A stretch of DNA of 64,000 nt, from the NCBI RefSeq assembly GCF_019145235.1, contig NZ_JAHSTV010000015.1, positions 1 through 64,000 on the forward strand, read 5' to 3'. Under the pieces are notes generated by a model. The model was not told where the DNA came from and did no database searches. It was given only the letters and a program-made list of their open reading frames with translations. The stretch comes from Pseudomonas farris. GTDB lineage: Bacteria > Pseudomonadota > Gammaproteobacteria > Pseudomonadales > Pseudomonadaceae. This document shows, one piece after another, positions 25,442 through 34,604 of this stretch. A program made the position numbers and the translations under genes. Position 1 is the first letter of the stretch, and each line of letters opens with the position of its first letter.

Positions 25442-26815
25442 TCAATAACGCTCGAAGCCGCGCTGCAGTTCCCAGTCGGTGATTCGCCGGTCGTACTCTT
25501 TCTGTTCCCACTCGGCGGTGTGCACGTAGTGGTCGATCACCTCATCGCCGAACGCTTCGCGCAACATGCTCGACGCCTTGAGTGCGGCGCAGGCCTCGCG
25601 CAGGGTTTTCGACACTTCAGGCAGGTGCTCGTCTACGTAGGCATCGCCCTCGAAGGGTGGCGTAAGGCTGAGCTTTTCGTCGATACCGGCCAGACCCGCG
25701 GCGATCAAGGCCGCGAAGGCCAGATAGGGGTTGAGGTCGGCACCGCCGATACGGCATTCGATGCGGATGGCCTTGCTGCCTTCCGCGCACAAACGAAAAC
25801 CTGCGGTGCGATTGTCCCGACTCCAGACGGCCCGCGTCGGCGCGAAAGTGCCGGCCTGAAAGCGCTTGTACGAATTGATGTAGGGCGCAAGAAAACAGGT
25901 GATGTCGTTGGCGTATTTGAGCTGTCCGGCCACCCAGGAGCGCATCAGCTTCGACATGCCAAATTCGGCCTTGGGATCAAAGAACAGCGGCTTCTTGGCA
26001 TTTTTGTCCCACAACGAATTGTGCACATGGCTGCTGGAACCGGCGGCGTCATAGCGCCACTTGGCCATGAACGTGATCGCCTTGCCCTGCAGTTGCGCGA
26101 TCTCTTTGCAGGCGTGTTTGATGATCACGTGATGGTCAGCCATGGTCAGGGCATCGGCATAACGGATGTTGATCTCTTCCTGCCCTGGCCCCCATTCACC
26201 CTTGGAGTTTTCCACCGGAATGCCGGATGCCTGCAGGTGTTTGCGAATCGCCCGCAGCACCGGTTCCTCGCGGGTAGTCTGCAGGATGTTGTAATCCTCG
26301 ATGTAGTGACCGGCAGTCTTTGGCTTGTGGTAGTTGCGCTTGTGAATAGCCTCGTAACTCTCGTCAAACAGATAGAACTCCAGCTCAGAGGCGAACATAC
26401 CGGTATAGCCGCGTTCGCGCAGTCGTTCGACCTGCTTTTTCAGGATCGCCCGTGGGCTATGGGGCAGGTCGCGCCGATGGTGATGATCGAGCACGTCGCA
26501 GAGCACCAGCGCCGTGCACTCAAGCCAGGGCACCCGACGCAAGGTGGCCATGTCGGGTTTCAGGACAAAGTCGCCATAGCCTTTGCTCCAGCTGGCCGCG
26601 GCGTAACCCGGCACCGGTTCCATGTCGATGTCGTCAGCCAGCAGGTAGTTGCAGCAGTGGGTTTCTTCGTGGCCGCTGTCGATGAAAAACTCGACCTGGA
26701 ATCGCTTGCCGACCAGTCGCCCTTGCATGTCGACCATGCAGACCAACACGGTATCGATCTCGCCTGCGGCAGCGGCGCGCTTGAGTGCATCAAAGCTGAG
26801 GAGGGGCTCGGTCAT
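25442..26815 (-). CDS. glutamine synthetase family gamma-glutamyl-amine ligase
   Basis: 457 residues, GlnA-fold. ASELEFYLF carries metal-binding Glu, GQEEINIRYADALTMADHH the second Glu set, KWRYDAAGSSSHVHNSLWD the His of the ATP/glutamate site, and NRTAGFRLC with AIRIECRIGGADLNPYLAFA the Arg residues. In operons with ALDH and ADH such enzymes are PuuA/IpuC-like ligases that join glutamate to an amine for breakdown, rather than GlnA. The start at 26815 has AGGA 9 bases upstream. First gene of the operon. Confidence 0.88.
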   Translation of the reverse strand: MTEPLLSFDALKRAAAAGEIDTVLVCMVDMQGRLVGKRFQVEFFIDSGHEETHCCNYLLADDIDMEPVPGYAAASWSKGYGDFVLKPDMATLRRVPWLECTALVLCDVLDHHHRRDLPHSPRAILKKQVERLRERGYTGMFASELEFYLFDESYEAIHKRNYHKPKTAGHYIEDYNILQTTREEPVLRAIRKHLQASGIPVENSKGEWGPGQEEINIRYADALTMADHHVIIKHACKEIAQLQGKAITFMAKWRYDAAGSSSHVHNSLWDKNAKKPLFFDPKAEFGMSKLMRSWVAGQLKYANDITCFLAPYINSYKRFQAGTFAPTRAVWSRDNRTAGFRLCAEGSKAIRIECRIGGADLNPYLAFAALIAAGLAGIDEKLSLTPPFEGDAYVDEHLPEVSKTLREACAALKASSMLREAFGDEVIDHYVHTAEWEQKEYDRRITDWELQRGFERY

Positions 26816-27041
26816 CACGTCAATCCTGCGTGAAAGGTTTGGGCCTGTCTGAAATAGCTGTTGCAGACGCTCTCCAGAACAAACCAAAACCTGCAGAATC
26901 GAGCATCGTGAGCAATGAGCTGCTGAAAGCTTAGCCTACTGTTGCTATGCGCAAGTTTCGGCCTGAAATGAGCAGCGATTATCTGGTCTGAACCATGGCC
27001 CGGTTGCGAACCCGGGCCATGGTCAACAGCAGTCGCCTCGG

Positions 27042-28799
27042 TTAATTCCCGCCCACCACCATATGGCTGAACGGTGCCACATACGCCTGCAACGTCACCA
27101 GCCCGCCGACCAGAATCGCCAGCACCACGGAGTGGAAAAACACATAGCGCAGGATTTCACCTTCATGGCCGTACCAGCGGGTGGCGGTGGACGCGACCAC
27201 GATCGACTGGGCATCGACCATCTTGCCCATGACCCCGCCGGAACTGTTGGCCGCGGCCATCAATACCGGGCTCAGGCCCAATTGCTCGGCCGTTACCCGT
27301 TGCAAGCCGCCGAACAGCACGTTGGAGGCCGTGTCCGAGCCGGTCAGGGCAACGCCAAGCCAGCCGAGCAGCGTGCCGAACATGGGGTAGAAAATGCCCG
27401 TTGCGGCGAAGGCCAGACCCATCGTGGCGTCGAGGCCCGAGTAGCGGGTCAGGAAGCCCAGGGCAAGCATGGCCACGATGGTGATGAGCGAGTAGCGCAC
27501 CACCCATATTGTTCGCAGGTAATGGTGCAGCAGCTGCGGGATGGAATAACCCATCAGCAGCCCGCCAAGGATCGCCGCCAGCAAGATGCCGCTGCCGGTG
27601 CTGGTGAGCCAGGTGAACTTGTAGATCGCGTCCTCTTTTTTAGGCGTGGGTACCACGGGCGGGACCTTTTCGATCTGTTGGTGAATCGTGGCGAAGGTCA
27701 AGGTCGGGGCAAAGATCGGGTTGGCCTCGCGCATCGGCTTGCCTTGGGGATCGAGCTTGGCCGAGTGGGTTTGCGGATCCATGACCGGACGGGTATCGAA
27801 CAGGTTTTTGAAGCTTTGAGTGCCCCAGGCAAAGACGAAGACCGTGAGGATGATCCACGGCATCCATGCGCGCATTACGGCGGGTTTGGCGTCGCGGGCA
27901 AAGGTCGCGCTGGGTTTCTCGTCCGGGTCCGCCTCCACCGTGGAGTTGTCGGCCCGGCCTGACAACGCGGCGGAGGTATGCACAGTGGCCGGCTTCCAGA
28001 CCTTGAGGAAACCGGTCAGGCAGGCCATGGAAATCAGCGCGGCGATCACATCCACCAGCATCGGCCCGTGGTAGTTGGACACGAGGAACTGCGGTATGGC
28101 GAAGCTGACGCCAGCGACTAGGATCGCCGGCCAGATTTCCAGCATCTTGCGCCAGCCGGCGAAGGCCCAGATCAGCCAGAACGGCACGATCACCGAGAAG
28201 AACGGCAGTTGCCGGCCGACCATCATCGACAGCTCCATTTCATCCAGCCCGGTCACTTTGGCCAGGGTGATAATGGGCGTGCCCAAGGCGCCGAACGCCA
28301 CGGGTGCGGTATTGGCGATCAACGCCAGGCCAGACGCGGCCAAGGGTGAAAAGCCCAGCCCGATCAGAATGGCCCCGGTCACCGCCACGGGGGTGCCGAA
28401 ACCGGCGGCCCCTTCGAAGAAGGCACCGAAGCAGAAGGCAATCAGCAGCAGTTGCAGACGTCGATCGTCAGTGATGCGCGCCAGGGAATCCTGCAGCACT
28501 TTGAACGAACCGTTCTCGGTCGTCAGCCGGTGCAGGAAAATGATGTTGAGCACGATCCAGCCGATCGGCAACAGACCGTTGGCGGCGCCGTAGAGTGCGG
28601 CCGAGCCTGCCATGTCCGCCGGCATGCCGAAGGCGAAAATCGCAATCAGCAAGGCCGAGCCCAGGGCCAACAACGCCGCCAAATGCGCCTTGATGTGGAA
28701 AAACGCCAGGGAGACCAGCATCACCACCACCGGCACCGCCGCCATGATGGTTGATAGCATCGGGTTATCGAAAGGGTCGTAGATTTGCTGCCAGACCAT
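27042..28799 (-). CDS. lldP: L-lactate permease family transporter
   Basis: 585 residues with about 13-14 membrane helices, LctP/LldP family: IAFCFGAFFEGAAGFGTPVA and APVAFGALGTPIITLAKVTG are its characteristic loops, and the end has LFGGLQRVTAEQLGLSPVLM and NSSGGVMGKMVDAQSIVVA. It imports lactate (or glycolate) with protons. GAGGTGGAAC precedes ATG 28799; the frame extension to 28871 is not needed. It is separated by about 230 bp from the ligase operon, and no lactate dehydrogenase gene is near. Confidence 0.88.
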   Translation of the reverse strand: MVWQQIYDPFDNPMLSTIMAAVPVVVMLVSLAFFHIKAHLAALLALGSALLIAIFAFGMPADMAGSAALYGAANGLLPIGWIVLNIIFLHRLTTENGSFKVLQDSLARITDDRRLQLLLIAFCFGAFFEGAAGFGTPVAVTGAILIGLGFSPLAASGLALIANTAPVAFGALGTPIITLAKVTGLDEMELSMMVGRQLPFFSVIVPFWLIWAFAGWRKMLEIWPAILVAGVSFAIPQFLVSNYHGPMLVDVIAALISMACLTGFLKVWKPATVHTSAALSGRADNSTVEADPDEKPSATFARDAKPAVMRAWMPWIILTVFVFAWGTQSFKNLFDTRPVMDPQTHSAKLDPQGKPMREANPIFAPTLTFATIHQQIEKVPPVVPTPKKEDAIYKFTWLTSTGSGILLAAILGGLLMGYSIPQLLHHYLRTIWVVRYSLITIVAMLALGFLTRYSGLDATMGLAFAATGIFYPMFGTLLGWLGVALTGSDTASNVLFGGLQRVTAEQLGLSPVLMAAANSSGGVMGKMVDAQSIVVASTATRWYGHEGEILRYVFFHSVVLAILVGGLVTLQAYVAPFSHMVVGGN

Positions 28800-28934
28800 G
28801 TTCCACCTCTGCTTTTTATTGTTGTAGCGCAGGCCCCCAGGGGGGAAGGTGGCTTCTAGTATAGGTGGCATTACGCTGCTGTCCTGGCGGGGCTTGTCTC
28901 ACGCTGAAGTTGCTTGCCAGGCGTTGAACGCTGT

Positions 28935-29576
28935 TCAGTCTTTGAGGCTGCTTCCAGTGCGTGCGCTCCTTTCGACCATCGCCACGATCGTTGCGAACAG
29001 TTCGTCCTGTGCCTGCACGGGCGTGATCTCGCCAGTCGCGGCGGCATGGGACAGCGCCTCCGCTGCACCGAGCATTGCCCGAAGACTCGCTGGCGCGATT
29101 TCACCCGTTCCGGCGAAGGGAAGGAGGGCGTTGCGGCACTTGTCCATAAAGATCACTTCGTACTCGCGCTTGATCTTTTCCAGCTCGGGCGAGCTGGTCA
29201 ATGCGGCGATCACGCCGGGTATCTCGCGGCCCTGAAGAAGGACGCAATCAACATAAGACGAGGCGATGACCATTGCCTTGCTGGCCAGCGTCGGTTCACT
29301 GGTTTGAAGCGCGGCGTCCAGGAGTGCGGTCTGACGCGCGTCGAACTCCTGATAAAGCGCCGCCAGCAACCCGGGGCGGGTGGTGAAATGGTCGTAAACC
29401 ACCGGTTTGGTAACCCCCGCCTGTTCGGCGAGCCGCCCCAGGGTCAAGGCTTCCGTGCCTTCTTCTCGAACCAGCTGCCAGGCGACATCCAACAACTGGC
29501 GCTGGCGCTCTTCTCGTGACATCCGGCGGCGCGGTTGCGGGCTGGAATCCTGCTCAGGTGTTTCGGTGCTTGACAT
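28935..29576 (-). CDS. TetR family transcriptional regulator
   Basis: 213 residues: helix-turn-helix at about 19-65 (RQRQLLDVAWQLVREEGTEA, LGRLAEQAGVTKPVVYDHF), then an all-helical ligand domain. It is divergent from the quinone reductase gene with about 100 bp between, where a dyad symmetric site lies (29592-29614); it most likely represses that gene and itself. Confidence 0.88.
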   Translation of the reverse strand: MSSTETPEQDSSPQPRRRMSREERQRQLLDVAWQLVREEGTEALTLGRLAEQAGVTKPVVYDHFTTRPGLLAALYQEFDARQTALLDAALQTSEPTLASKAMVIASSYVDCVLLQGREIPGVIAALTSSPELEKIKREYEVIFMDKCRNALLPFAGTGEIAPASLRAMLGAAEALSHAAATGEITPVQAQDELFATIVAMVERSARTGSSLKD

Positions 29577-29591
29577 GCTTATGTACCAAAA

Positions 29592-29614
29592 GTAGCTTAC
29601 TGATCGTAACTTAC
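29592..29614. promoter_or_regulatory. candidate TetR operator
   Basis: GTAGCTTACTGATCGTAACT followed by TAC: imperfect dyad with inner arms TTAC/GTAA around TGATC and outer GTA/TAC. It lies 15 bases upstream of the TetR start codon and about 62 bases before the divergent reductase start, where an autorepressor would act. Confidence 0.45.
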
Positions 29615-29676
29615 CAAGAGTATATAAGGCTCGTCTCTAGCCCTCAATCACTCATTCCGTAGCAGGAGGTTTCGAC

Positions 29677-30330
29677 ATGCATGCACTCATCGTTGTGGCT
29701 CACCATGACCCTCAGTCGCTCACCCATAGCCTCGCGAGGCAGATCGCCGAAGGTGTGTCCGGGGCTGATTCCGACCACTCTTTCGAAATCGCAGACCTTT
29801 GGGCGCAAGGGTTCGATCCGAGGTTCGGCGCGGCCGATCTCGCCGTCCATCATCGGCAAGCACCGCCTCCCGCCGATGTTGCGGCCGAGCAGGCGAGGAT
29901 CGATCGCGCCGATGCACTGGTGCTGGTGTATCCGGTTTATTGGTGGTCGATGCCGGCGCTGCTCAAAGGCTGGATCGATCGGGTGTTCGCCAACGGCTGG
30001 GCATTCGATTTCAGTGCGGATGCCAAATTGGAGAAGAAGCTTCGCCACCTGCGGGTTCACCTTGTGGGTGTCGGTGGCGCCGATGCTGGAACCTACGCGC
30101 GCCATGGTTATGCCGACGCCATGAAGACGCAGATCGACCATGGGATCTTCGATTATTGCGGTGCCAGCGTTGTGACGTCCGAGCTGCTGCTCGACTCGGA
30201 AATCCAGGCGCCGACGGTTCATCTGGAGGCTGCGCGGGTGATCGGTCGTGATCTTTTCGATGCATCCAGGTGCAGCGACGCGGCCCAGGATGTTCACCAT
30301 TGCCAACCGGCCAGCGCCAATGCTTTTTGA
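29677..30330 (+). CDS. NAD(P)H:quinone oxidoreductase, flavodoxin-fold (NQO/KefF-like)
   Basis: 217 residues. HALIVVAHHDPQSLTHSLAR is the FMN-binding N-terminus of the NQO family, VYPVYWWSMPALLKGWIDRV the characteristic middle motif (YPxxWxxxPAxLKGWxDR) and GVGGADAGTYARHGY a later loop. It reduces quinones or electrophiles by two electrons using FAD/FMN. AGGAGG 8 bases before the ATG gives strong translation. Divergent TetR gene controls it (inference). Confidence 0.9.
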   Translation: MHALIVVAHHDPQSLTHSLARQIAEGVSGADSDHSFEIADLWAQGFDPRFGAADLAVHHRQAPPPADVAAEQARIDRADALVLVYPVYWWSMPALLKGWIDRVFANGWAFDFSADAKLEKKLRHLRVHLVGVGGADAGTYARHGYADAMKTQIDHGIFDYCGASVVTSELLLDSEIQAPTVHLEAARVIGRDLFDASRCSDAAQDVHHCQPASANAF

Positions 30331-30605
30331 AAGACAAAAAAAGAGCCTCGAAGCTCTTTGATGGGGAGGAAGTAGAGCCGGAGGCTCAAGATGCGCATGA
30401 AACAAGTGGTGAGCTTATTGGGGTTCAGTTCACTCACCACCTACGCAACGGCTTAAACCTCCAACCGCCACGTATCAACATCGTAAGAAGCCGGGGGCTG
30501 GCACTCAAGTACCATTAGTCTAATCCTCCCGGCCAACCGGCCTGGCGCAGCGCTTTGAGCAAGGTGTTGGAGTGCTGCCGAAGGCTGCGATCTTTTGATC
30601 GTCAA
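30331..30605. other. intergenic, small hairpin and REP-like copy only
   Basis: No supported gene. AAAGAGC/GCTCTTT (about 30341-30359) is a small hairpin that may end the quinone reductase transcript. A minus-strand 20-codon frame and a longer GTG frame were seen but have no ribosome binding site. An inverted copy of the GATCAAAAGATCGCAGCC repeat lies at 30574-30600. Confidence 0.45.
30574..30600. repeat. REP-like element, inverted GATCAAAAGATCGCAGCC type
   Basis: GCTGCCGAAGGCTGCGATCT then TTTGATC: reverse complement of the element at 7370-7397. It lies just after the methyltransferase stop codon. Confidence 0.6.
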
Positions 30606-31544
30606 TTAACCCTGCTTGAACACCAACGCCTTCAACCCACACTCAACATCGGCATCGGGAAATTCCGGCGGATTCTCCAACCGCTGCTCAAACCGCAAAC
30701 TCGGCGCTTCGCGGGTGACGCCATCGATGAGAAAGTCCGCACCGAAAGCCGGATCGTTCATGCAGGCCAGCACCGTGCCCTGAGGGCTGAGCAATTCCGG
30801 CAGGCGGCGCAGCACGCGCTGATAATCCTTGGTCAGCAGAAAACTGCCTTTCTGAAAGGACGGCGGGTCGATGATGACCAGGTCGTATGGACCCTTGCCG
30901 ATCACCTTGCCCCAGGACTTGAACAGGTCATGGCCGAGAAAACTCACCTTGCTCAGGTCATGGCCGTTGAGCCGGTGATTCTCGCGGCCACGGCTCAAGG
31001 CCGGGCTGGACATGTCCAGATTGACCACATGCAACGCGCCCCCCTCGATGGCCGCTACCGAGAAGCCGCAGGTGTAGGCGAACAGATTCAAAACGCGTTT
31101 GCCCTGAGCATTGGCCCGCACCCAGTCGCGGCCGTAGCGCATGTCGAGGAACAGGCCAGTGTTCTGTTTGCGGCCCAGGTCCACGCGATAATGCAGGCCG
31201 CCCTCGGTGATCGTCATCTCGTCGATCGGCTCCCCTAGCAGCCATTCGGTGGTGCTTTGCAGCAGATAGCGATGTTGCAGCAGCAAGGTGTGCGCGCCGG
31301 ATTGTTTCCACGCCGGCGCCTGAGTGATCTCCATCAGCAACCGCTTCAAATCCTCCAGTTGCGCAGGGTCTGGCTCCTTGAACAGCGAGACCAGCACCAC
31401 GCCCTGCAGCCAGTCGACAGTCAATTGCTCCAGCCCCGGCCAGCGGCGGCCACGGCCGTGGAACAGCCGACGGGTTTCTGCGGGTGCAGCCGCAAGCGCA
31501 GTCAGCAAATGGGCGTGGAGGACGGAGAGGGCATCTGGGTTCAT
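30606..31544 (-). CDS. class I SAM-dependent methyltransferase (rRNA large-subunit methyltransferase-like)
   Basis: 312 residues. The C-terminal Rossmann domain has motif I VLNLFAYTCGFSVAAIEGG, acidic VVNLDMSS, and catalytic-type LVIIDPPSFQKGSF (DPPSF), as in RlmI/RlmK-like 23S rRNA cytosine methyltransferases; the stretch GLHYRVDLGRKQNTGLFLDM before it is also typical. The N-terminal 120 residues carry no PUA domain that I can see. ATG 31544 begins the conserved part; no strong ribosome binding site is visible. Downstream of the TonB receptor. Confidence 0.8.
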   Translation of the reverse strand: MNPDALSVLHAHLLTALAAAPAETRRLFHGRGRRWPGLEQLTVDWLQGVVLVSLFKEPDPAQLEDLKRLLMEITQAPAWKQSGAHTLLLQHRYLLQSTTEWLLGEPIDEMTITEGGLHYRVDLGRKQNTGLFLDMRYGRDWVRANAQGKRVLNLFAYTCGFSVAAIEGGALHVVNLDMSSPALSRGRENHRLNGHDLSKVSFLGHDLFKSWGKVIGKGPYDLVIIDPPSFQKGSFLLTKDYQRVLRRLPELLSPQGTVLACMNDPAFGADFLIDGVTREAPSLRFEQRLENPPEFPDADVECGLKALVFKQG

Positions 31545-31619
31545 CGGGCAAGGTCGGCCATGTAAAGGGGGCGGCATTTTAACCACAATTCGCCCCCCAC
31601 GAACCAACAGCGCGCGCGG

Positions 31620-33983
31620 TTACCAATCCACCGAATAGCTGACCGCCAATCGACGCCCTTCGGCATGAGGGTAAGGCGCGGCCGCATTGGCCTGCATGTA
31701 GAGCGTTTCATAGTTGCGATCGCTCAAGTTGTAGACGCCCATGTCCAGTTTGCCCACCGGTAGCTCCACGCCGGCCAGCAGGTCGACCGTGGTATAGCCT
31801 TCGATTTTACGACCGTTGCCATCCTGAAAACCGGCGTCGTAACTGTCCAGGCGCATCGCCTGCAACCGCAGGTTGTAGTCATCCTGCTCATAGGCGACGA
31901 AGGCAGTGGTTTTGGCCGGTGAGATGCGCGTGGCCGGCAGGTCGAACCATTCGCCGTTCTGATGGGTTTCGCCTTTGGTCCAGGCATAGGTTCCGCCCAG
32001 CGACCAGGCTTGATCGAGGTGATAAGTCAGGCTGGTCTCGACACCGCGCACGCGTTCTTTCTGATCGATCAGCCGTTGCGCACGGGTGACGGAGTCGTAG
32101 TACTGCGTCACGTCCGAGCGATTCTCGAACAGGGTGACGTTGGCCTGCAATGACTCCCAGTCGCCGCGCCAACCGAGTTCGTAACTGTCGACCTTGATCG
32201 CTTGAGCGTTGAGGTCCTGGATGTTGTAACTGCCGCGCACATCACGCAGGAAACGCTGCACATCGGGCAGCGAGAAGCCCTGGCTGAAGTTGACGAACAC
32301 ATCCTGCGCACTGCTGATGTGGTAGACCGCACCGAGGTTGTAGAGGGTGTCTTCGTACTTCAGCGTGCCGCCGGGTAACACCTCGGTCACGCCCGCTTGC
32401 CAAATGCCGCCAAAGGCGATGCTGTCGGCAACATCACTGTGTATCCACTCGTGCCGCGCACCGCCGCGCAGGGTCCAGTCGCCGATGTCCCAACTCGATT
32501 GAGCGAAGAGTGCCGTGGTGTTGGTTTCAATGTCCGGGCCGAAGGCGTAGCGCTCGCCTGTCGGCGTGTAGGCCAAGCCGTCGACGCGATAGCGGTCGCC
32601 CTGCTGGCTGATTTGTTCGTTCTCGAAGTCGGCGCCCCAGACCAGGTTGCCGGTAGCGCTGCCAATCGAGGGCAGGGGGCTTTCCACGGCGGTGCGCAGG
32701 CCATAGACCTCGGCTTCGCTCTCGGAAGCCACAACCCCGGCGTTGGCGCCCCAGTTGTAAGGGAAAAACCGCGCCTGCTGTTTGCGCCAGTAACTTTCCA
32801 CCATCAAGTGCTGGCCGAACAGATCGCGATCGGTGTAATTGAAGTTCACGGCCTGGTTATGGGTGAACGGCTGGTCGCTCAACTGCAAGCCTTTGATCGC
32901 CACCGACTCGCCATTGCGAGAGCCGGCCACATAGCCGGTGTCTTGTTTGTCCTCATACTCCTGCACGGACAGGCTCAGGCGTCGGTCGTCATCCAGATCG
33001 AAGCCGAATTTGGCGTGCAGGTCATGGCTCTCGGTGTCCATGTTGCTGCCCTGAAACGCTTCCTGGGCGATGCGGTTGCCATTGCCGTCGAACTGGTCAT
33101 TGCGTTGCAACAGGTCGGCGGACAAATACCAGTCGAAGGCGTTCTGGCGCCCGGTCACGCTCTGGAACACTTCGTAGGCAAAACCTTTGCGATTGAGGTT
33201 GTCGGCAGTGCTGAGGCCTACGCGGCTGCTCATTGCCAGGGCTTGCCCCTCGTTACGCTTGGTGATGACGTTGATGATGCCGCCCGAGGCGCCCGCGCCG
33301 TAGAGGCTGCTGGCACCGGAGACCACCTCGATGCGTTCGATACTCGATGGCGCAATGCTGTTGAGTTGGCGTGAAACGTCGCGACTGGCGTTCTGCGACA
33401 CACCGTCGATCAGCACCAGCACGTTACGCCCGCGAATGGTCTGGCCGTAGTTGCTCATCGTGCCGGAAGAGGGCGCCAGACCGGGCACCAGTGTGCCGAG
33501 AACATCGGCCACCTTACGCCCGGCAGCGGATTGTTGCGCGATCTCCTTTGCCTGAATCAACTGCACGGTGCCGGGAATCGAGGCGATGCTGGCCTCGCTG
33601 CGTGTGGCGGACACCACGGTGTCGGACAGTGACAGCGAGCCGCTGCCCAGTTCCAGCGGCGCCGGAGCCGGTTGTAGCGTGACGCTGTTTTTACCGCTGA
33701 AGCGCCATTGCAGGCCACTGTCGCGCAACAGGCTATTGAGTGCCTGTTCGGTGCTGTAATCACCCTTGAGCGACGGCGCCATTTTGCCGCGCAACAGCGC
33801 CGCGTCGACGCCGATGGACAGCCCGGTCTGCGTGGCCAGTGCCGTCAGTGCCGAGTCCAGTGGCTGGCTCGCCAGTTCGAAGTGAAAAGTGTCTGTCGCG
33901 GAGTCGGCGAAGGCCGGTACAGCGCAGCTCAAGGCAAGTGCCAGAGCGCTCAGGCGAAAGAAGGAAAAGGTCTGATTGGTCAT
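31620..33983 (-). CDS. TonB-dependent receptor with STN signalling domain
   Basis: 787 residues. Signal peptide to about 26 (LSALALALSCAVPAFA), STN domain at about 30-105 (FELASQPLDSALTALATQTG, STEQALNSLLRDSGLQW), plug at about 120-235 (LIDGVSQNASRDVSRQLNSI, ERIEVVSGASSLYGAGASGG), then a 22-strand barrel ending AVSYSVDW with terminal Trp. The STN domain marks a transducer receptor that signals substrate binding to a FecR-type anti-sigma factor, and exactly such a gene with an ECF sigma gene lies upstream. It probably takes up an iron-siderophore complex; ligand unknown. Confidence 0.93.
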   Translation of the reverse strand: MTNQTFSFFRLSALALALSCAVPAFADSATDTFHFELASQPLDSALTALATQTGLSIGVDAALLRGKMAPSLKGDYSTEQALNSLLRDSGLQWRFSGKNSVTLQPAPAPLELGSGSLSLSDTVVSATRSEASIASIPGTVQLIQAKEIAQQSAAGRKVADVLGTLVPGLAPSSGTMSNYGQTIRGRNVLVLIDGVSQNASRDVSRQLNSIAPSSIERIEVVSGASSLYGAGASGGIINVITKRNEGQALAMSSRVGLSTADNLNRKGFAYEVFQSVTGRQNAFDWYLSADLLQRNDQFDGNGNRIAQEAFQGSNMDTESHDLHAKFGFDLDDDRRLSLSVQEYEDKQDTGYVAGSRNGESVAIKGLQLSDQPFTHNQAVNFNYTDRDLFGQHLMVESYWRKQQARFFPYNWGANAGVVASESEAEVYGLRTAVESPLPSIGSATGNLVWGADFENEQISQQGDRYRVDGLAYTPTGERYAFGPDIETNTTALFAQSSWDIGDWTLRGGARHEWIHSDVADSIAFGGIWQAGVTEVLPGGTLKYEDTLYNLGAVYHISSAQDVFVNFSQGFSLPDVQRFLRDVRGSYNIQDLNAQAIKVDSYELGWRGDWESLQANVTLFENRSDVTQYYDSVTRAQRLIDQKERVRGVETSLTYHLDQAWSLGGTYAWTKGETHQNGEWFDLPATRISPAKTTAFVAYEQDDYNLRLQAMRLDSYDAGFQDGNGRKIEGYTTVDLLAGVELPVGKLDMGVYNLSDRNYETLYMQANAAAPYPHAEGRRLAVSYSVDW

Positions 33984-34067
33984 TGTTGTTGCTCATGGAA
34001 TCGACTGTATTAACTCCAATGACCGGGCTGAAATGAAATCGGGCAGTTGTCTTGAAGATTTTTTTGC

Positions 34068-34604
34068 TCAGCGCCGCCGCACCTGCACCACGTATTTGCT
34101 GTAGGTCTCGATACGAATCGGCAAGGCCGCCTGCAACAAGGCCAATGCGGCATCGCTGTCTTGCGCGGGCAGCACGCCGGTAAAGCGCAGGGTTTGCAAT
34201 TGCGCATCCGACGCCCAGATAACTCCCCGACGATGCTGATCAATTTCGGCCAGTACTTCGGGCAGTGGCCTGTCGTGGAAAATAAGCCGGGCGGAGGGCG
34301 AAGTGATCGTCTGCGTGGCGGGCGCCATCCAGCTCTGCACGGGCAGCCACTGGCCGACGGCAATCGCCGCTGGCAACACCAGAGCTGCGCCTATCAGGCG
34401 GGCGCGACGAGGCCGGGTTTTCGGTGGCGGCGAGAAGGATTGCCAAAGCTGCTGAAGTTGTTCGAACAGTTGCGCATGGCGCACATCGGCGGCGTGCCAG
34501 GTGTTGAATTCGGCCAGAACTTCTGGCGAGGGCGCCTCATCCAGACGCACCAGCCAATGGGCCGCCTGCTCGCGGATCTGATCCTGGGTGAGGCTTTCAG
34601 TCAT
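34068..34604 (-). CDS. FecR-type anti-sigma regulator, short form
   Basis: 178 residues against about 310-330 for typical FecR. N-terminal DUF4880-type cytoplasmic domain at about 5-55 (AAHWLVRLDEAPSPEVLAEF, HAQLFEQLQQLWQ), one membrane helix at about 68-88, then directly an STN-like domain (ARLIFHDRPLPEVLAEIDQH, LRFTGVLPAQDSDAALALLQ). The central FecR domain of about 100 residues is absent. It overlaps the sigma factor gene by 8 bases, so the two are co-translated, and should couple the receptor signal to the sigma factor. Confidence 0.85.
   Translation of the reverse strand: MTESLTQDQIREQAAHWLVRLDEAPSPEVLAEFNTWHAADVRHAQLFEQLQQLWQSFSPPPKTRPRRARLIGAALVLPAAIAVGQWLPVQSWMAPATQTITSPSARLIFHDRPLPEVLAEIDQHRRGVIWASDAQLQTLRFTGVLPAQDSDAALALLQAALPIRIETYSKYVVQVRRR

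Noticed and set aside
30331..30605. Small minus-strand frames (20 codons, and a GTG frame of about 45)
   Set aside because: No Shine-Dalgarno and no recognisable protein content.
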